Below are positions 43,655 through 53,468 of a stretch of 64,000 nucleotides of DNA, piece by piece. The notes beneath the pieces are model-generated. The model made no database searches. It had not been told where the DNA came from and saw only the letters and a list, made by a program, of their open reading frames with translations. The position numbers and the translations under genes were made by a program. Numbering within the stretch: the stretch's first letter is position 1; each line of letters starts with the position of its first letter. This DNA is from Bythopirellula goksoeyrii (GTDB lineage Bacteria; Planctomycetota; Planctomycetia; Pirellulales; Lacipirellulaceae): contig NZ_CP042913.1 of the NCBI RefSeq assembly GCF_008065115.1, positions 2,764,338 through 2,828,337 on the forward strand, written 5' to 3'.

Positions 43655-44807
43655 CCAGAAGAGTAATTTTCTGAGATCAAACCAACATACCCGTGCCAAA
43701 CCGCGGAACTTGGCAGGAGTTGAGGTTTCTAGCGTCGGCCGATTAAACCGAGGGACTTTGGCGGAACTCCTGCCTTTTGATGCCTTTATTGTCAATACCG
43801 AACCATTCCCCATTGGAAGGAAAAGCCACTATACCTTCTATCTTGCATTTGAGCTGGAAGAGTTTAAGTTAATACTTGTTGTGTTAAAACTATTCCTTCA
43901 ACACATAGGTTCTAATAGTGCTTTCAACCTATTTCTGTCGACTCTATTAAATGAGTATTCGGTCCCATTAAATCCATCTAGGTATGCTAAAAATCTTTTG
44001 AAGGATCAAATCCGTACGAGTCAGTCGAAGTGGTCGGTCTTCTTAATACTATTTGGTCTTGCGATCATTGCTTCGGCAGCAGCCTTGCCACGTGACTTCG
44101 CCGTTATGCAGGCGACCAGTCAAGATGTGTCACATTGGGAAGTAGCAACGGCATCTTTTTTCCAACGCTTACTTCTTTCGACTATCGGTATTTGTCTGGG
44201 GATCATGCTTGGCGAGAAGTTTGCACTCGGCGTGCCATATTTGAACGCCACTCTATCAAGAGAAATGAGGCTTAAGCAGATCTGGTTAGCAGCGTTAGTA
44301 CCTTCTGTTGCTTGGGGAATCGGAATCGGTGTCGTCTTCTCTTTCACAGATCCTTGGCTCATGAAGGTACTCATGCCTGAGTGGACAGATAATGCCACTC
44401 GTGCGGTAGAAGCCTTGGAACATATCGCTCCATGGAAATATCTCCTGTCATCTTTTTCAGCAGGGGTGACCGAGGAGCTATTCTTTCGGTTCGGCCTTAT
44501 GACACTGATCGCTTGGTTGGGAGTCCAGCTTACTCATGGTCGATTGCCTATAGTGGTAGTACTTTGGTCGGCCAACCTCTTAGTGGCATTTGTTTTTGGC
44601 CTTATTCATTTAAGGAATGTAGTCGCACTTGGCATTTCGGTTAGTCCCGGCATTTTTTTCTATGTCGTGCTCTGGAATGGCATTGCCGCAGCCGTCTTCG
44701 GATGGTTTTACTGGCGGCGAGGTTTGGAATCCGCAATCATCTGTCACATCTCGGCGGATATATATATCAAGGTGATAGTCCCGTTTCTCGTGGCAACTAT
44801 AAACTGA
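43617..44807 (+). CDS. CPBP-family intramembrane protease, start uncertain
   Basis: The C-terminal 260 residues are membrane helices with the CPBP signature: GVTEELFFRFGLM (Glu-Glu...Arg) near residue 285, FGLIHLRNV, and ICHISADIYIKV. The first 20 or so residues are encoded by the end of repeat unit 2, so ATG 43617 may be an acquired start. No better ATG lies before the membrane region; TTG starts are possible. The gene reads AT-richer than its neighbours and lies between two copies of the RAYT-type repeat, so it may be part of the mobile region. Confidence 0.75.
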   Translation: MVPALQLRLSFCFQKSNFLRSNQHTRAKPRNLAGVEVSSVGRLNRGTLAELLPFDAFIVNTEPFPIGRKSHYTFYLAFELEEFKLILVVLKLFLQHIGSNSAFNLFLSTLLNEYSVPLNPSRYAKNLLKDQIRTSQSKWSVFLILFGLAIIASAAALPRDFAVMQATSQDVSHWEVATASFFQRLLLSTIGICLGIMLGEKFALGVPYLNATLSREMRLKQIWLAALVPSVAWGIGIGVVFSFTDPWLMKVLMPEWTDNATRAVEALEHIAPWKYLLSSFSAGVTEELFFRFGLMTLIAWLGVQLTHGRLPIVVVLWSANLLVAFVFGLIHLRNVVALGISVSPGIFFYVVLWNGIAAAVFGWFYWRRGLESAIICHISADIYIKVIVPFLVATIN

Positions 44808-44844
44808 GTTTACGTGAGCGTTTTTCTAGGATGAGTTGACGGAC

Positions 44845-44974
44845 AAAAAGGACAGGCATAATTTGCTGGTTCTGAAACAGACTGCGGATTCCAAGTTGTT
44901 TCCTAGCAATCACTTGCGGTCGCGATCAGGAATTTCTTGCTATTGGTATGGCCAAATTGTGCCTGTCCTTTTTG
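44845..44974. mobile_element. 130-bp non-autonomous element with RAYT-type ends
   Basis: AAAAAGGACAGGCATAATTT at the left and AAATTGTGCCTGTCCTTTTT at the right are inverted copies of the same repeat that brackets the RAYT gene. The interior of about 90 bases has no coding capacity. It fits a REPIN/MITE mobilised by the neighbouring RAYT. Confidence 0.7.
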
Positions 44975-45999
44975 TTTCCGGGAAGAAATCCCCCTAGCGA
45001 CAACAATAGCCCCGGCGCGGTTGAGAATTTCGTCAACATCATTTCAAGAGCGTCGATCCATAGTGGTATCCGCAGGGTCTCTGCCGTCTCTGCGCCTCGT
45101 GCTACTGTTGGCTTGCCAATAGTGTTTGAATCTGGAGACAAATGCCGGAACTGCGCACGGCTTGTTCCGGCCTACGCGTCACAAGCTCCCCGCTTCTGAC
45201 TTGCGGCTAGCAACTAGCGCCTTCCCAAAGTGGCACAAAAATCGTTGTGGAATTTCTCCCCGGCATCCTGATAATGGTACGTGCGATAAGTAATAGGGAC
45301 GCACCAGCGCTCGCAAAGTGTTACGGGTTTGCTCGCGCGAGGTTTGCGCGCTGCTTGAATTTGGCACTTTGAGCGAGTTGGCAGCGACTAGTTTAGCGGA
45401 ATTGTTTTTCAAAAACTCCACAAAACCCAGAAGGAGGCGTTTTCGCAAGTCGCTACTCCACAACGATTTGTGACAACTTGTGACCCTCGAAATGATTTAT
45501 TTATTTTTTGGATTTTCGGTTTCCAAGAACCGGAGCGCGACAACACCACCCCCATCGGTGCGCAGGTGTGAGATAGAATCAACCAGTTTGCACAGTCCGA
45601 ACAACAATGGAATGGCCAAACCTTCAATGCCCAATCAAGGATTCGCCTTGGCGGATGACTAATCGCGAACCACTGACCACTGACAACTGACCCAATCCTC
45701 CGCTCTTTGACAATTTACCACTTTCGCATAGCTCGGTGACACCGCTTCCGCGTGTGCCAGCGGCTGAGAGTAACCTCCGCGCGAAGCGTATGCCGGCACG
45801 CGCGGAGGGTTTTGTGTAACAATACTATTGGCAAATCTTGCTCTAGCCGCAAGAAAACGGGGGTTCCCCTCCGAGTTTTGTATTTTGTTTTTTGATTTTC
45901 ACTTCCTGTGAGCGACGAAACTCCCGCTGCGTTTGCGCTGGATCTCAAACAAGACATGTTGGCTCTGAGCGGTGACATTCCCACTCTGAGAACTGCCGA
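44975..45999. other. about 1 kb without a convincing gene
   Basis: Only short frames are present. A 94-residue minus-strand frame (45179-45463) has no ribosome site and no recognisable domain. The region contains a CTGACCACTGACAACTGACC stretch (45674-45693) like other intergenic spots in this window, then a boxA-like GCTCTTTGACAATTT (45702-45716) and a GC-rich hairpin (see next entry). It looks like decayed accessory DNA. Confidence 0.5.
45774..45814 (+). terminator. GC-rich hairpin, possible terminator of a small RNA
   Basis: CCTCCGCGCG (45774-45783) pairs perfectly with CGCGCGGAGG (45799-45808), followed on the plus strand by GTTTTGTG. No plus-strand protein gene lies upstream, but a boxA-like motif is 60 bases earlier, so a transcript of about 110 bases is conceivable. 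Confidence 0.4.
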
Positions 46000-46332
46000 T
46001 CAACCCGTAAGATCCAGCGAACTGCCGCTGATTCCTTTGGGATCCTTTGACTGCCGTTCCTTGAGTGCCGCGTTTTCCTCGTCGGTTTCGGCTTGTTTCT
46101 GCTCGGCAGCTTTTTCCCAGAACCTGCGCCCGTCGGCATCGCGCTCGGAGGTGCCTTGGTCTTCGTCGGTGGTCCCAATCCCTGCTGCCTTTTCGGCGCT
46201 GTCTTCTGTCGAAACTTGGCGCTGCTGAGCACTGGAATCCCGTTGGCTTCGTTCGGTTTCGCTACCCGATGTCTGCGAAAGCGGTGCACCCGCCGCGCTG
46301 CCTATCAGGCCACCCATTGGTCCTACATTCAT
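46000..46332 (-). CDS. small conserved planctomycete protein, unknown
   Basis: This 110-residue, highly charged protein begins MNVGPMGGLIGSAAGAPLSQ and continues with Glu/Ser/Gln-rich helices (DRDADGRRFWE-like stretch near 65) and a C-terminal SGSSLDLTG. I remember close relatives of the MNVGPMGG start and DADGRR segment in many planctomycetes, always small and uncharacterised. It is probably disordered or coiled-coil. It follows the AsmA-like gene by 102 bases on the same strand. Confidence 0.8.
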   Translation of the reverse strand: MNVGPMGGLIGSAAGAPLSQTSGSETERSQRDSSAQQRQVSTEDSAEKAAGIGTTDEDQGTSERDADGRRFWEKAAEQKQAETDEENAALKERQSKDPKGISGSSLDLTG

Positions 46333-46433
46333 GTCGAGGCTCCTTTGATGGTCGAGAGCTAAGAGTCGAGAGTCAAAAGCCAGGCTAGACTGCTGGCTCT
46401 CGACTCTCGACGCTAGACTCCCAGCTATCCCCC

Positions 46434-49400
46434 TTATTTCGGCGGTTCGATTCGTCCCGCCTGCCGAAGTGTCGAAGTACCTGTCGTCGTATCGAGATCG
46501 TCTTGGATTTGCTGAATAAGTTGGTTAATACCGGGCAACGGCTGAGTGTGGATTTGTGGGTTGCTCATCGTGCCATCGACGTACATCTTCATCATGGATT
46601 GCCCGGCGCGGTCCAGAAAATTCTTCACGAAGGGGAGACGCAGATCGTTACGTCCCACGACGCCATGGAAGACCAGATTGAGTTGCTGATCGAAGTTTGT
46701 CGTACCCTGTCCGTACAGGCTTACGGCATCTCCCAGGAAGTCAAATTGGTCGAGATAAATATGCGGTCCGTCGATACGGAACTTCAGCTGACTTTGATTG
46801 AACGCAGTTGTATCCGGTGTGCCATGGCGGAGTACCTTCAACATTCCTACCAACAAGGGAAGTTCGTAGATGTTTGCTTCTGTGATTTGGACATCGCCAT
46901 CTCCCACCAATGAGAGACGCGATCTACCCGAACCGCGAAGATTAAAGCTGGCGGCCACTTTTCCGTTGAATGCCTGCTGCCCGCGGAAACGTTCGACCAT
47001 CATTCGCATCAGGATAGCATCGGTGAGTGTGGCCTCGACTCCATATTTGGGCAAGTCTTCGAAAGTGACCCATCCGTCCGCCGCGAGCCGGCCGTCGTAG
47101 ACTCGGGCCGTCAAATGTCGGACTGGTAACCCTTGCTTTTCGCAAGCCCACCGTCCTACTAGGCAGTTCACATCATCAATCCACAAGGGCCCCTGGACAT
47201 CGACAAACTGCACGTTTTGATAGACAACAGAATCGAGATCAAGTTCTCCGGATTCTTCGCAATTTTTGCCATCACAAAAACCACGCAACCTCACTGAGCC
47301 GTGGATGTTTTGCAGATCGATTCCCGCCTGCATGCTCGCTTCGGTACAATCGAGTTGCATGTCCCATTGCGAGGCAACGACGGCATTTGGATCGGCACTC
47401 TTAGAGAAGCTGACGACGGCGTTGCTAATACCGAAGTTATTGCCTTCGATCCGAATTTGTTCCGCAAGTTTCTGCAGTCGAGGTGGCAAGGCTACGATGA
47501 GATCGCGTCGGGGCATGAGGCGATCGGCCGTCATGCCCTCCAGTTGCATGTGCCAACTTCCATCTTCACGAAACTCACCACTACCGTTGGTACGCAAGGT
47601 AGTTCGTCCGTGCTGAGCCCGGATTTCGTTCAATAGCACTTTGCCATCTTGGTAGGTAATAGTACCAGCCACTCCATCCATTAGATAAGGAAAGAACTCG
47701 GGTTGAATGCTGGCCGAATCAGGTCGAGGCTGGACGGCAACGCGGATCGAAGGCTTGGCCAGGCCGGTCTCATGGAAGATTTCAGCAACAAGATCCACGC
47801 GCCCACGGGGGCGCATTTCCTTCCAAGCTTTTTGTACCTGGGGAGGCAGAGCGCGCAGAAGATCATCGTCGAAGGGAATTTCTTTGCCGATGAATTGCAA
47901 CGAAAGCTCGTTGCCTGCATCGCTTGGGTTGAGCGTCCCCTGACATTGGACATTACGTGAACCCCCTGAAACGAGATTGCTAAAAGTCCAGCGGTTGTCT
48001 TCGGCCTGAATGACTCCGCGGATTCCACTCAAGGGATAGGGAAATTTGTCATAATTGACCCGACAGCTCACAAGCTCCAGGTTAAGAGAGGAATAGGGTT
48101 TGAGTTGGCCCGGCAAGGTTCGATCAATCCGCCAGCGGACATTGAATCTCCCCTCGGGGTGCATCGATTGAATTACGTCTTTGGTCTTGCCCGGCAAGGC
48201 ATTGACCATGCGGTCTTCGATTTCGACATTCTCACCGACGATTTCAAGCCACCCCAACGCCCCAGGCTGCGGATCGAACACTTGACCCGTGAACTTCAGG
48301 GGCTGTCCTCCCCCGTATCCCACCAAATCGATGTTCAGAATGGCAGGTTGAGTCACTCCGGATGGCACATAGTTCAAGGTGCCTGAGCCATCGCTAACTC
48401 GGTAGGCAAATTTGTCCGATTCAAACGACAGATTGCGGCCGGTAAGAGTTACCGTTGGCCGCCAGTTCACTCCATCGAATGTGAGCTGCAAGTCTGCGTC
48501 TACGGTGCCAGTAGGTTTGTATTTGTGCCATTCGGCCTGTAGCTGAGCTGGAAGTGACTTTAGAAGCGCTTTATCGAGAGAAACGTTCTCCGCCCGTAGA
48601 GCCATGCTCAACGGTGCCGTGATCTGCCAGCCCTTTCGCTCCAACTGCAGGGCGACCCCAGCAGACCCGCAGTTACAACGCAGGCCATCGACGAAAGTCG
48701 TTTCTCCGTGAACGCGGATTTCACAGGAGAGATCGGTAAGAGGTCTGGAGAGTTGATGATGCTCCAGTCTGCCGTCACTTAGTGCGAGCTTGGCCGAGAC
48801 TTTTGGTAGAGCTTTTCCAGTTAGTTCGTGCTCAACGGAAAAGTTGCCTGTGACAGAGCCTTGAAGCTGAACTTCTTCCGCCTTTGGCCCTAGGATGACT
48901 CCACTCCACGAGAGAAGTTCTTTCGTTAGCTTTAAATCAACGAGACTTCCGGACAACTCCAGCTTTTGTTGTCTAAAGTCGCATTTCGCTTCAAACTCGG
49001 CTTGGCGAACAAGTGGACCTCCCAAGGTTCCCTTAATCTCAAATCTACCCAAGCAAGCCATTGGTTCGGGTGATGGATTGGCAACCGAGGGTAGAGTACT
49101 CGTTGGTGCAACGGTTTCAGCTTGAATGTTAAGGTCCACGTCTCGAAGCGAGAGCGGCGCAGCCGTTGGGTGCATCTGGTCGACTAGCGTAAGACGAGCA
49201 TCTTCAATGACAATCTGGGGAGGTTTATTGCCACAGCTTGGCGGAGGCCAGAGCGATTCCAAGTTCCAACTGCCATCCAATTCTCGCGATGCCCACAGCT
49301 CGGGATGGCGAACCAGAATTCGTCTAATCTGCGGAGCTCCTCGGACTAATTGACTCAGCTCGACGTCACATTCCAGCAGCATTTCGTCGACTACGAGAAG

Positions 49401-49649
49401 ATTGCTCTGCAGCTGATTACTAGAAGTTTCGGAGATCACGAGATTGTGAATCGCAATTCCTTGATTCTCGACGAGGCGGGCAGCACCTACGCTGACATTC
49501 AAATGGGGGAATTGACTCGACAAGAGTTCTTGCACATGAAAACGAATCTCACTGTCCATCCGTGTGTAGAGATACGCCCCTCCAGCCACTACGGCGACCA
49601 CGAAAAAGATCACGCCGAGCTTAAAGAAATACCAGCAGGTGTTAATCAA
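46434..49649 (-). CDS. AsmA-like giant envelope protein
   Basis: This 1071-residue protein has one N-terminal membrane helix (FKLGVIFFVVAVVAGGAYLY, about residues 9-28) and then a long beta-rich region. The C-terminal 150 residues (LVGMLKVLRHGTPDTTAFNQ then LGDAVSLYGQGTTNFDQQLNL) match the AsmA-like C-terminal domain. Such proteins form periplasm-spanning grooves for lipid transport (AsmA/YhdP/TamB group, established for some members). It is probably inner-membrane anchored with the bulk in the periplasm. Given the LPS genes in this window, an envelope-lipid role is likely. Confidence 0.88.
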   Translation of the reverse strand: MINTCWYFFKLGVIFFVVAVVAGGAYLYTRMDSEIRFHVQELLSSQFPHLNVSVGAARLVENQGIAIHNLVISETSSNQLQSNLLVVDEMLLECDVELSQLVRGAPQIRRILVRHPELWASRELDGSWNLESLWPPPSCGNKPPQIVIEDARLTLVDQMHPTAAPLSLRDVDLNIQAETVAPTSTLPSVANPSPEPMACLGRFEIKGTLGGPLVRQAEFEAKCDFRQQKLELSGSLVDLKLTKELLSWSGVILGPKAEEVQLQGSVTGNFSVEHELTGKALPKVSAKLALSDGRLEHHQLSRPLTDLSCEIRVHGETTFVDGLRCNCGSAGVALQLERKGWQITAPLSMALRAENVSLDKALLKSLPAQLQAEWHKYKPTGTVDADLQLTFDGVNWRPTVTLTGRNLSFESDKFAYRVSDGSGTLNYVPSGVTQPAILNIDLVGYGGGQPLKFTGQVFDPQPGALGWLEIVGENVEIEDRMVNALPGKTKDVIQSMHPEGRFNVRWRIDRTLPGQLKPYSSLNLELVSCRVNYDKFPYPLSGIRGVIQAEDNRWTFSNLVSGGSRNVQCQGTLNPSDAGNELSLQFIGKEIPFDDDLLRALPPQVQKAWKEMRPRGRVDLVAEIFHETGLAKPSIRVAVQPRPDSASIQPEFFPYLMDGVAGTITYQDGKVLLNEIRAQHGRTTLRTNGSGEFREDGSWHMQLEGMTADRLMPRRDLIVALPPRLQKLAEQIRIEGNNFGISNAVVSFSKSADPNAVVASQWDMQLDCTEASMQAGIDLQNIHGSVRLRGFCDGKNCEESGELDLDSVVYQNVQFVDVQGPLWIDDVNCLVGRWACEKQGLPVRHLTARVYDGRLAADGWVTFEDLPKYGVEATLTDAILMRMMVERFRGQQAFNGKVAASFNLRGSGRSRLSLVGDGDVQITEANIYELPLLVGMLKVLRHGTPDTTAFNQSQLKFRIDGPHIYLDQFDFLGDAVSLYGQGTTNFDQQLNLVFHGVVGRNDLRLPFVKNFLDRAGQSMMKMYVDGTMSNPQIHTQPLPGINQLIQQIQDDLDTTTGTSTLRQAGRIEPPK

Positions 49650-49860
49650 CCAACTAAGGATGATTCCATTCCTTCAATGAAGTTTTTGTACATGGAAGAT
49701 GCGCAGCACCACACTATGGCGCCCAGGGATTGTGCCCGGCTAACTTCGCAGCTTTCCACGTTTGCGCATTTTGGGAGCGGAATACTAGATAGAGGGCCAA
49801 GAACCGGTCAATACTGCTGCCTAGCCATTGGCTGCCAGAAAGAGCGCTGCGACAGCAATG

Positions 49861-50886
49861 CTACCACTCAAGGAGAAGCAGATCGTTGGCAGACTGTGCT
49901 CTCACATTTCCCGGCAAGCTGAGCACTGCCGCGCTAGAATCGCCTTGAACAAGACTTGCTAGCTTACACCACCACTGGAAGTTCATCTCCTGTTCGGCCA
50001 AGCCAGCTTCACGCCAGGCTATACGCAATGCCTCACGAACCAGCAGTGGAGGGTGGTTTACCAAAGCAGAGGATTTTAATTTCATACTGTTTGAGCCAGC
50101 TTGAGCGTTGGTTTTCAGCCCATCGAGACTAGTAGTTAGGAGCTTTCTCGCTTCGGCTTCAATGTAAGATTGAACTTCGCTCGCTTGTTCCGACAATCGC
50201 AGCAAGGCTTGGTCGATGTTCAGGCCGTAGTCACAGCGAAGTTTCGGCAACAGTTCGTTCCGCAGTCGATTGCGAGTAAAACGGCAGTCTTCGTTGCTCA
50301 GGTCAGTGCAATAAGATTGCTCTCGATCAGATAAATAAGCCAAGATTTCTTCGCGAGTACAGGTGAGCAGTGGTCGGATCAACGTCAGTGTTGGAGTGAG
50401 GACGCGCGATCGATTGATGCCACCGATTCCTCGGAGTCCCGTTCCTCTTAGCAAGCGAAACAGGATCGTTTCGACCTGATCGTTCTGAGTGTGGGCAAGT
50501 GCGAGGAAACGAGCTCCATGTCGCTCGGCGGCCTGAGTGAGCAGAGCATATCGTTCTTGTCGGGCCGCTGCCTCGATCCCGTCACCTTCTGTCTCGGCTC
50601 GTCCTGCAACATCCCCTTGAAGTGCTTCGAAAGGAATGCCCAGCTTATTGCAAAGCTCTTCGACCCAAGCCTGTTCGAGATCGGAGTCAGCCCCCCGCAA
50701 GTGATGGTTGACATGGAATACGGCCAGATTTCCATCGCCGCCTAACTCCTTCTTGATCTGAACTAAGGAAAGCAACAAAGCCACGCTGTCGGCACCCCCT
50801 GATACGGCAATGCCGACATTCACATCCAGCCAGTTGGCTGGGGGCCAGAGTGTCGTTAACTTCTGGGCAAGTTCTGGGGGATTCAC
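49861..50886 (-). CDS. tilS: tRNA(Ile)-lysidine synthetase
   Basis: The 341-residue PP-loop ATPase modifies C34 of tRNA-Ile(CAU) to lysidine. The motif VGIAVSGGADSVALLL lies near residue 30, FHVNHHLRGADSD near 60, and LALAHTQNDQVETILFRLLRGTG near 135. It uses GTG 50886. It has the N-terminal catalytic and a shorter central domain; the C-terminal domain of E. coli TilS (432 residues) appears reduced. No rRNA or hpt gene, a frequent neighbour, is adjacent. Confidence 0.94.
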   Translation of the reverse strand: MNPPELAQKLTTLWPPANWLDVNVGIAVSGGADSVALLLSLVQIKKELGGDGNLAVFHVNHHLRGADSDLEQAWVEELCNKLGIPFEALQGDVAGRAETEGDGIEAAARQERYALLTQAAERHGARFLALAHTQNDQVETILFRLLRGTGLRGIGGINRSRVLTPTLTLIRPLLTCTREEILAYLSDREQSYCTDLSNEDCRFTRNRLRNELLPKLRCDYGLNIDQALLRLSEQASEVQSYIEAEARKLLTTSLDGLKTNAQAGSNSMKLKSSALVNHPPLLVREALRIAWREAGLAEQEMNFQWWCKLASLVQGDSSAAVLSLPGNVRAQSANDLLLLEW

Positions 50887-51289
50887 GTAGGGTCTCTATC
50901 AAAGGCCTTGAAACTGTGAAACTAATAGTGTACCTCCGCAGCTTGGAATAAATCCACCTTTTCCCAATCCTTAAACTCATTCCTAGCTTGCGTAATTCTG
51001 CTGGATTGAACCCTTTGGATCTCGACCTAAGCTGCTTCCAGGCTTGCACTTGCTTACCTTTCTGATATTATACGGGGCAGTCTTCCAGCTGCTGGAGAAG
51101 TTGTCCTTCGAAGGCTGTAGTTTGGAAGATATTAGAGTGTATGAATGATACGCGTGTTGGAACCGGGTATGTCTGCAATGGCAGTCGGCACCAGAGCGTT
51201 GTGTGTTTGTGAAGTTCTTGAAGGGTGCGTCAAGAGTCCTGAACTCTTGAACACTCGATTGACTTGTGGTAATCCAATTCTTGGTTGAC

Positions 51290-51604
51290 ATGCTCGATCT
51301 TTACCTGATCTCTTTGTTCTCCCTTGTGCTTGGTGCAGTTGGTATCGCCCTTTGCTGGCGGTTCCCTCGTGCTCTGCGTCAGGTAGTTCGTGTGATGTCT
51401 TTTGAAGACTGCTCAATTGCTGCAGGTTCCTGGCTGGATAGCAGAGTGCTCGTTCATTCGCTATTGTCGTGGTGCCATGCAAACCGTCCTCCTCCTGGAG
51501 TGGTGCCGGTTGTTTGCTCCTTGCCAGTGAACGCCAGCTGCAAGCGGATGGTCAAACCGGAAGAAATCTGGGCACGATACCCCGAAGGTATCAACCTCGA
51601 GTAA
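51290..51604 (+). CDS. possible small membrane protein (weak)
   Basis: In the 918-base gap between tilS and rny there is a 104-codon frame with a hydrophobic start (MLDLYLISLFSLVLGAVGIA) and then WRFPRALRQVV. It ends shortly before a hairpin. No ribosome site is evident, and no family is recognised. It could equally be the leader of the rny transcript. The rest of the gap shows nothing else. Confidence 0.3.
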   Translation: MLDLYLISLFSLVLGAVGIALCWRFPRALRQVVRVMSFEDCSIAAGSWLDSRVLVHSLLSWCHANRPPPGVVPVVCSLPVNASCKRMVKPEEIWARYPEGINLE

Positions 51605-51619
51605 ATGTGGATGCTGTCA

Positions 51620-51646
51620 TTGGTGAGCGGCCTAGCTGCTCACCAA
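51620..51646. terminator. hairpin upstream of rny
   Basis: TTGGTGAGC (51620-51628) pairs with GCTCACCAA (51638-51646), without a U-run. A second, smaller hairpin CTCCTGT-TTG-ACAGGAG lies at 51735-51751. Either may be a leader structure of the rny transcript. Confidence 0.4.
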
Positions 51647-51804
51647 CGACTCTTCAAGAATCTTTCTTACACGCAGAGATTACGTCAGCTCAAGTCTGAC
51701 GTTGTTTCAGCTCTCTTGCTCCCCAGCTAGGCAGCTCCTGTTTGACAGGAGAACTCCGTTCCGTCGCAGTTTGGCCTCGAAGGCGGTTATCAAGAAAGTA
51801 TTCG

Positions 51805-53409
51805 ATGACATCCAATTTGATAAACAGTATACCAACAGTTGACTTTGTCTTGGCGGCACTCACGGACGGCATGCAATTACTCGCCATTCTAGTGGCCGCA
51901 TTGATGGGCATGGGACTTGTGAAGGTCTTTGACTATCTGCGCAAGCGGGATGCTGACAAAGAGGCGGCCCAAATCATAGAGAGGGCAGAGCTGGAGGCGA
52001 AATCTCTCCGCAAAGAAGCAGCTATCGAGGCCAAGGAGCTTGCACTTCAAGAGAAAGATCGCTTGGAGCGGGAGAACAACGAGATTCGAAATACGCTTCA
52101 CGAACGTGAACGACATCTCGACAAGCAAGAAGATGCGATAACTCAGCGTAGCGATCAGCTTCTTAAGCAGGAAAAGATGGTCGAGAACAATCAGCGCCGC
52201 CTCGTCGAAAAACTCGATGACGCCACTCGACGACAGAAGGAATTGGACGACCTGCTGAATCTCGAGCGGCAAACGATGCACCAACTCAGCGGCCTCAGCC
52301 CGCAGGAAGCCGAGGATCGCCTTCTCAAGCGACTTGAGCAAGAGTTGTCTCGTGAGCAAGGGGCTCTGATTCTCAAGCATGAAAAGCAACTTGCAGAAAC
52401 CTGCGACAAGAAGGCGAAGGAACTTCTGATTACATCGGTGCAGCGATTTGCTGCCGCTCACACAGCCGAAGCTACCACCAGCACAGTGGACATCCCCAAT
52501 GACGAAATGAAGGGCCGCATTATCGGTCGCGAAGGCCGCAACATCCGTGCGCTCGAGAAAGCGACCGGCGTTGACGTGATTATCGACGATACACCTGGTG
52601 TTGTGATTGTTAGTGCCTTCGATCCCGTACGTAGAGAAATCGCCCGCATCTCACTCAATAAGTTGATCGCAGACGGCCGTATCCATCCGACCCGGATCGA
52701 GGAGCTGGTAGCCGAAACGGAAAAAGAGATTGAAGGTGAAATCCGCAAGCATGGGGAAGAAGCGATGCAAGAGGCCCAAGTCTTTGGACTCCACAATCGT
52801 GTCATTGACCTGCTAGGCCGCCTCAAATACCGCACGAGTTACAGCCAAAACGTCCTCAGGCACTCGATTGAAGTTGCATTTATCACTGGAATGCTGGCCG
52901 AGGAAATGGGGATGGATGGCGAGCTGGCTCGCCGTGCTGGCCTGCTCCACGATATTGGAAAAGCCGCCGACCACGATCTGGAAGGGGGGCACCCAAAAAT
53001 TGGTGCCGATCTACTGAAACGTTACGGTGAAGTCCCCGAGGTAGTGCATGCCGCTTTAGGTCATCACGACGATATTCGTCCCGACATGCCCTACACAGTG
53101 TTGTGTGCTGCCGCCGACGCATGCAGTGCCTCGCGACCGGGTGCTCGAAGAGAGACCCTGGATAGGTACATCAAACGGATGCAAGAGTTGGAGTCCATCG
53201 CGACAGGATTTTCTGGCGTACGCCAAGCCTTTGCGATCCAAGCCGGGCGTGAAGTCCGCGTGATTGCGAGTTCATCCGATACGACCGATGAATCTTCCGC
53301 CAAGATTTGCCGCGACATTGCCAAGGCGTTTGAAGAGCAACTCACCTATCCCGGCGAAATCAAAGTGACTCTTATCCGCGAGACCCGGGTCACCGAGATT
53401 GCCCATTGA
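51805..53409 (+). CDS. rny: ribonuclease Y
   Basis: This 534-residue membrane-anchored endoribonuclease initiates mRNA decay. After a hydrophobic N-terminus ([17 protein letters not shown]) comes a long coiled coil (about residues 40-190). A KH domain follows ([17 protein letters not shown]), then an HD domain with [15 protein letters not shown] and ALGHHDDI. The C-terminal segment is complete. ATG 51805 starts the family-like N-terminus; the longer frame to 51742 runs over a hairpin. It is followed by the ymdB-like gene, a conserved pairing. Confidence 0.96.
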   Translation: MTSNLINSIPTVDFVLAALTDGMQLLAILVAALMGMGLVKVFDYLRKRDADKEAAQIIERAELEAKSLRKEAAIEAKELALQEKDRLERENNEIRNTLHERERHLDKQEDAITQRSDQLLKQEKMVENNQRRLVEKLDDATRRQKELDDLLNLERQTMHQLSGLSPQEAEDRLLKRLEQELSREQGALILKHEKQLAETCDKKAKELLITSVQRFAAAHTAEATTSTVDIPNDEMKGRIIGREGRNIRALEKATGVDVIIDDTPGVVIVSAFDPVRREIARISLNKLIADGRIHPTRIEELVAETEKEIEGEIRKHGEEAMQEAQVFGLHNRVIDLLGRLKYRTSYSQNVLRHSIEVAFITGMLAEEMGMDGELARRAGLLHDIGKAADHDLEGGHPKIGADLLKRYGEVPEVVHAALGHHDDIRPDMPYTVLCAAADACSASRPGARRETLDRYIKRMQELESIATGFSGVRQAFAIQAGREVRVIASSSDTTDESSAKICRDIAKAFEEQLTYPGEIKVTLIRETRVTEIAH

Positions 53410-53468
53410 TCAGAAGGAACAATTCCTCCTTTCCAATCTCCCTGTTTCCTCATTCAGGTTAAACTTCC

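Noticed and set aside
45179-45463. A 94-residue minus-strand frame in the gene-poor region
   Set aside because: No ribosome site, no recognisable domain, and the region is repeat-rich; kept only as part of the gap description.
45755-45810. A TPP-riboswitch-like resemblance (GGCTGAGAG ... ATGCCGGCA)
   Set aside because: The conserved ACCTGATC part and the correct helices are missing, and no thiamine gene follows on the plus strand.
46434-46470. A GGTTCGATTC stretch like a tRNA T-loop
   Set aside because: It is inside the end of the AsmA-like coding frame and no other tRNA arms can be drawn around it.
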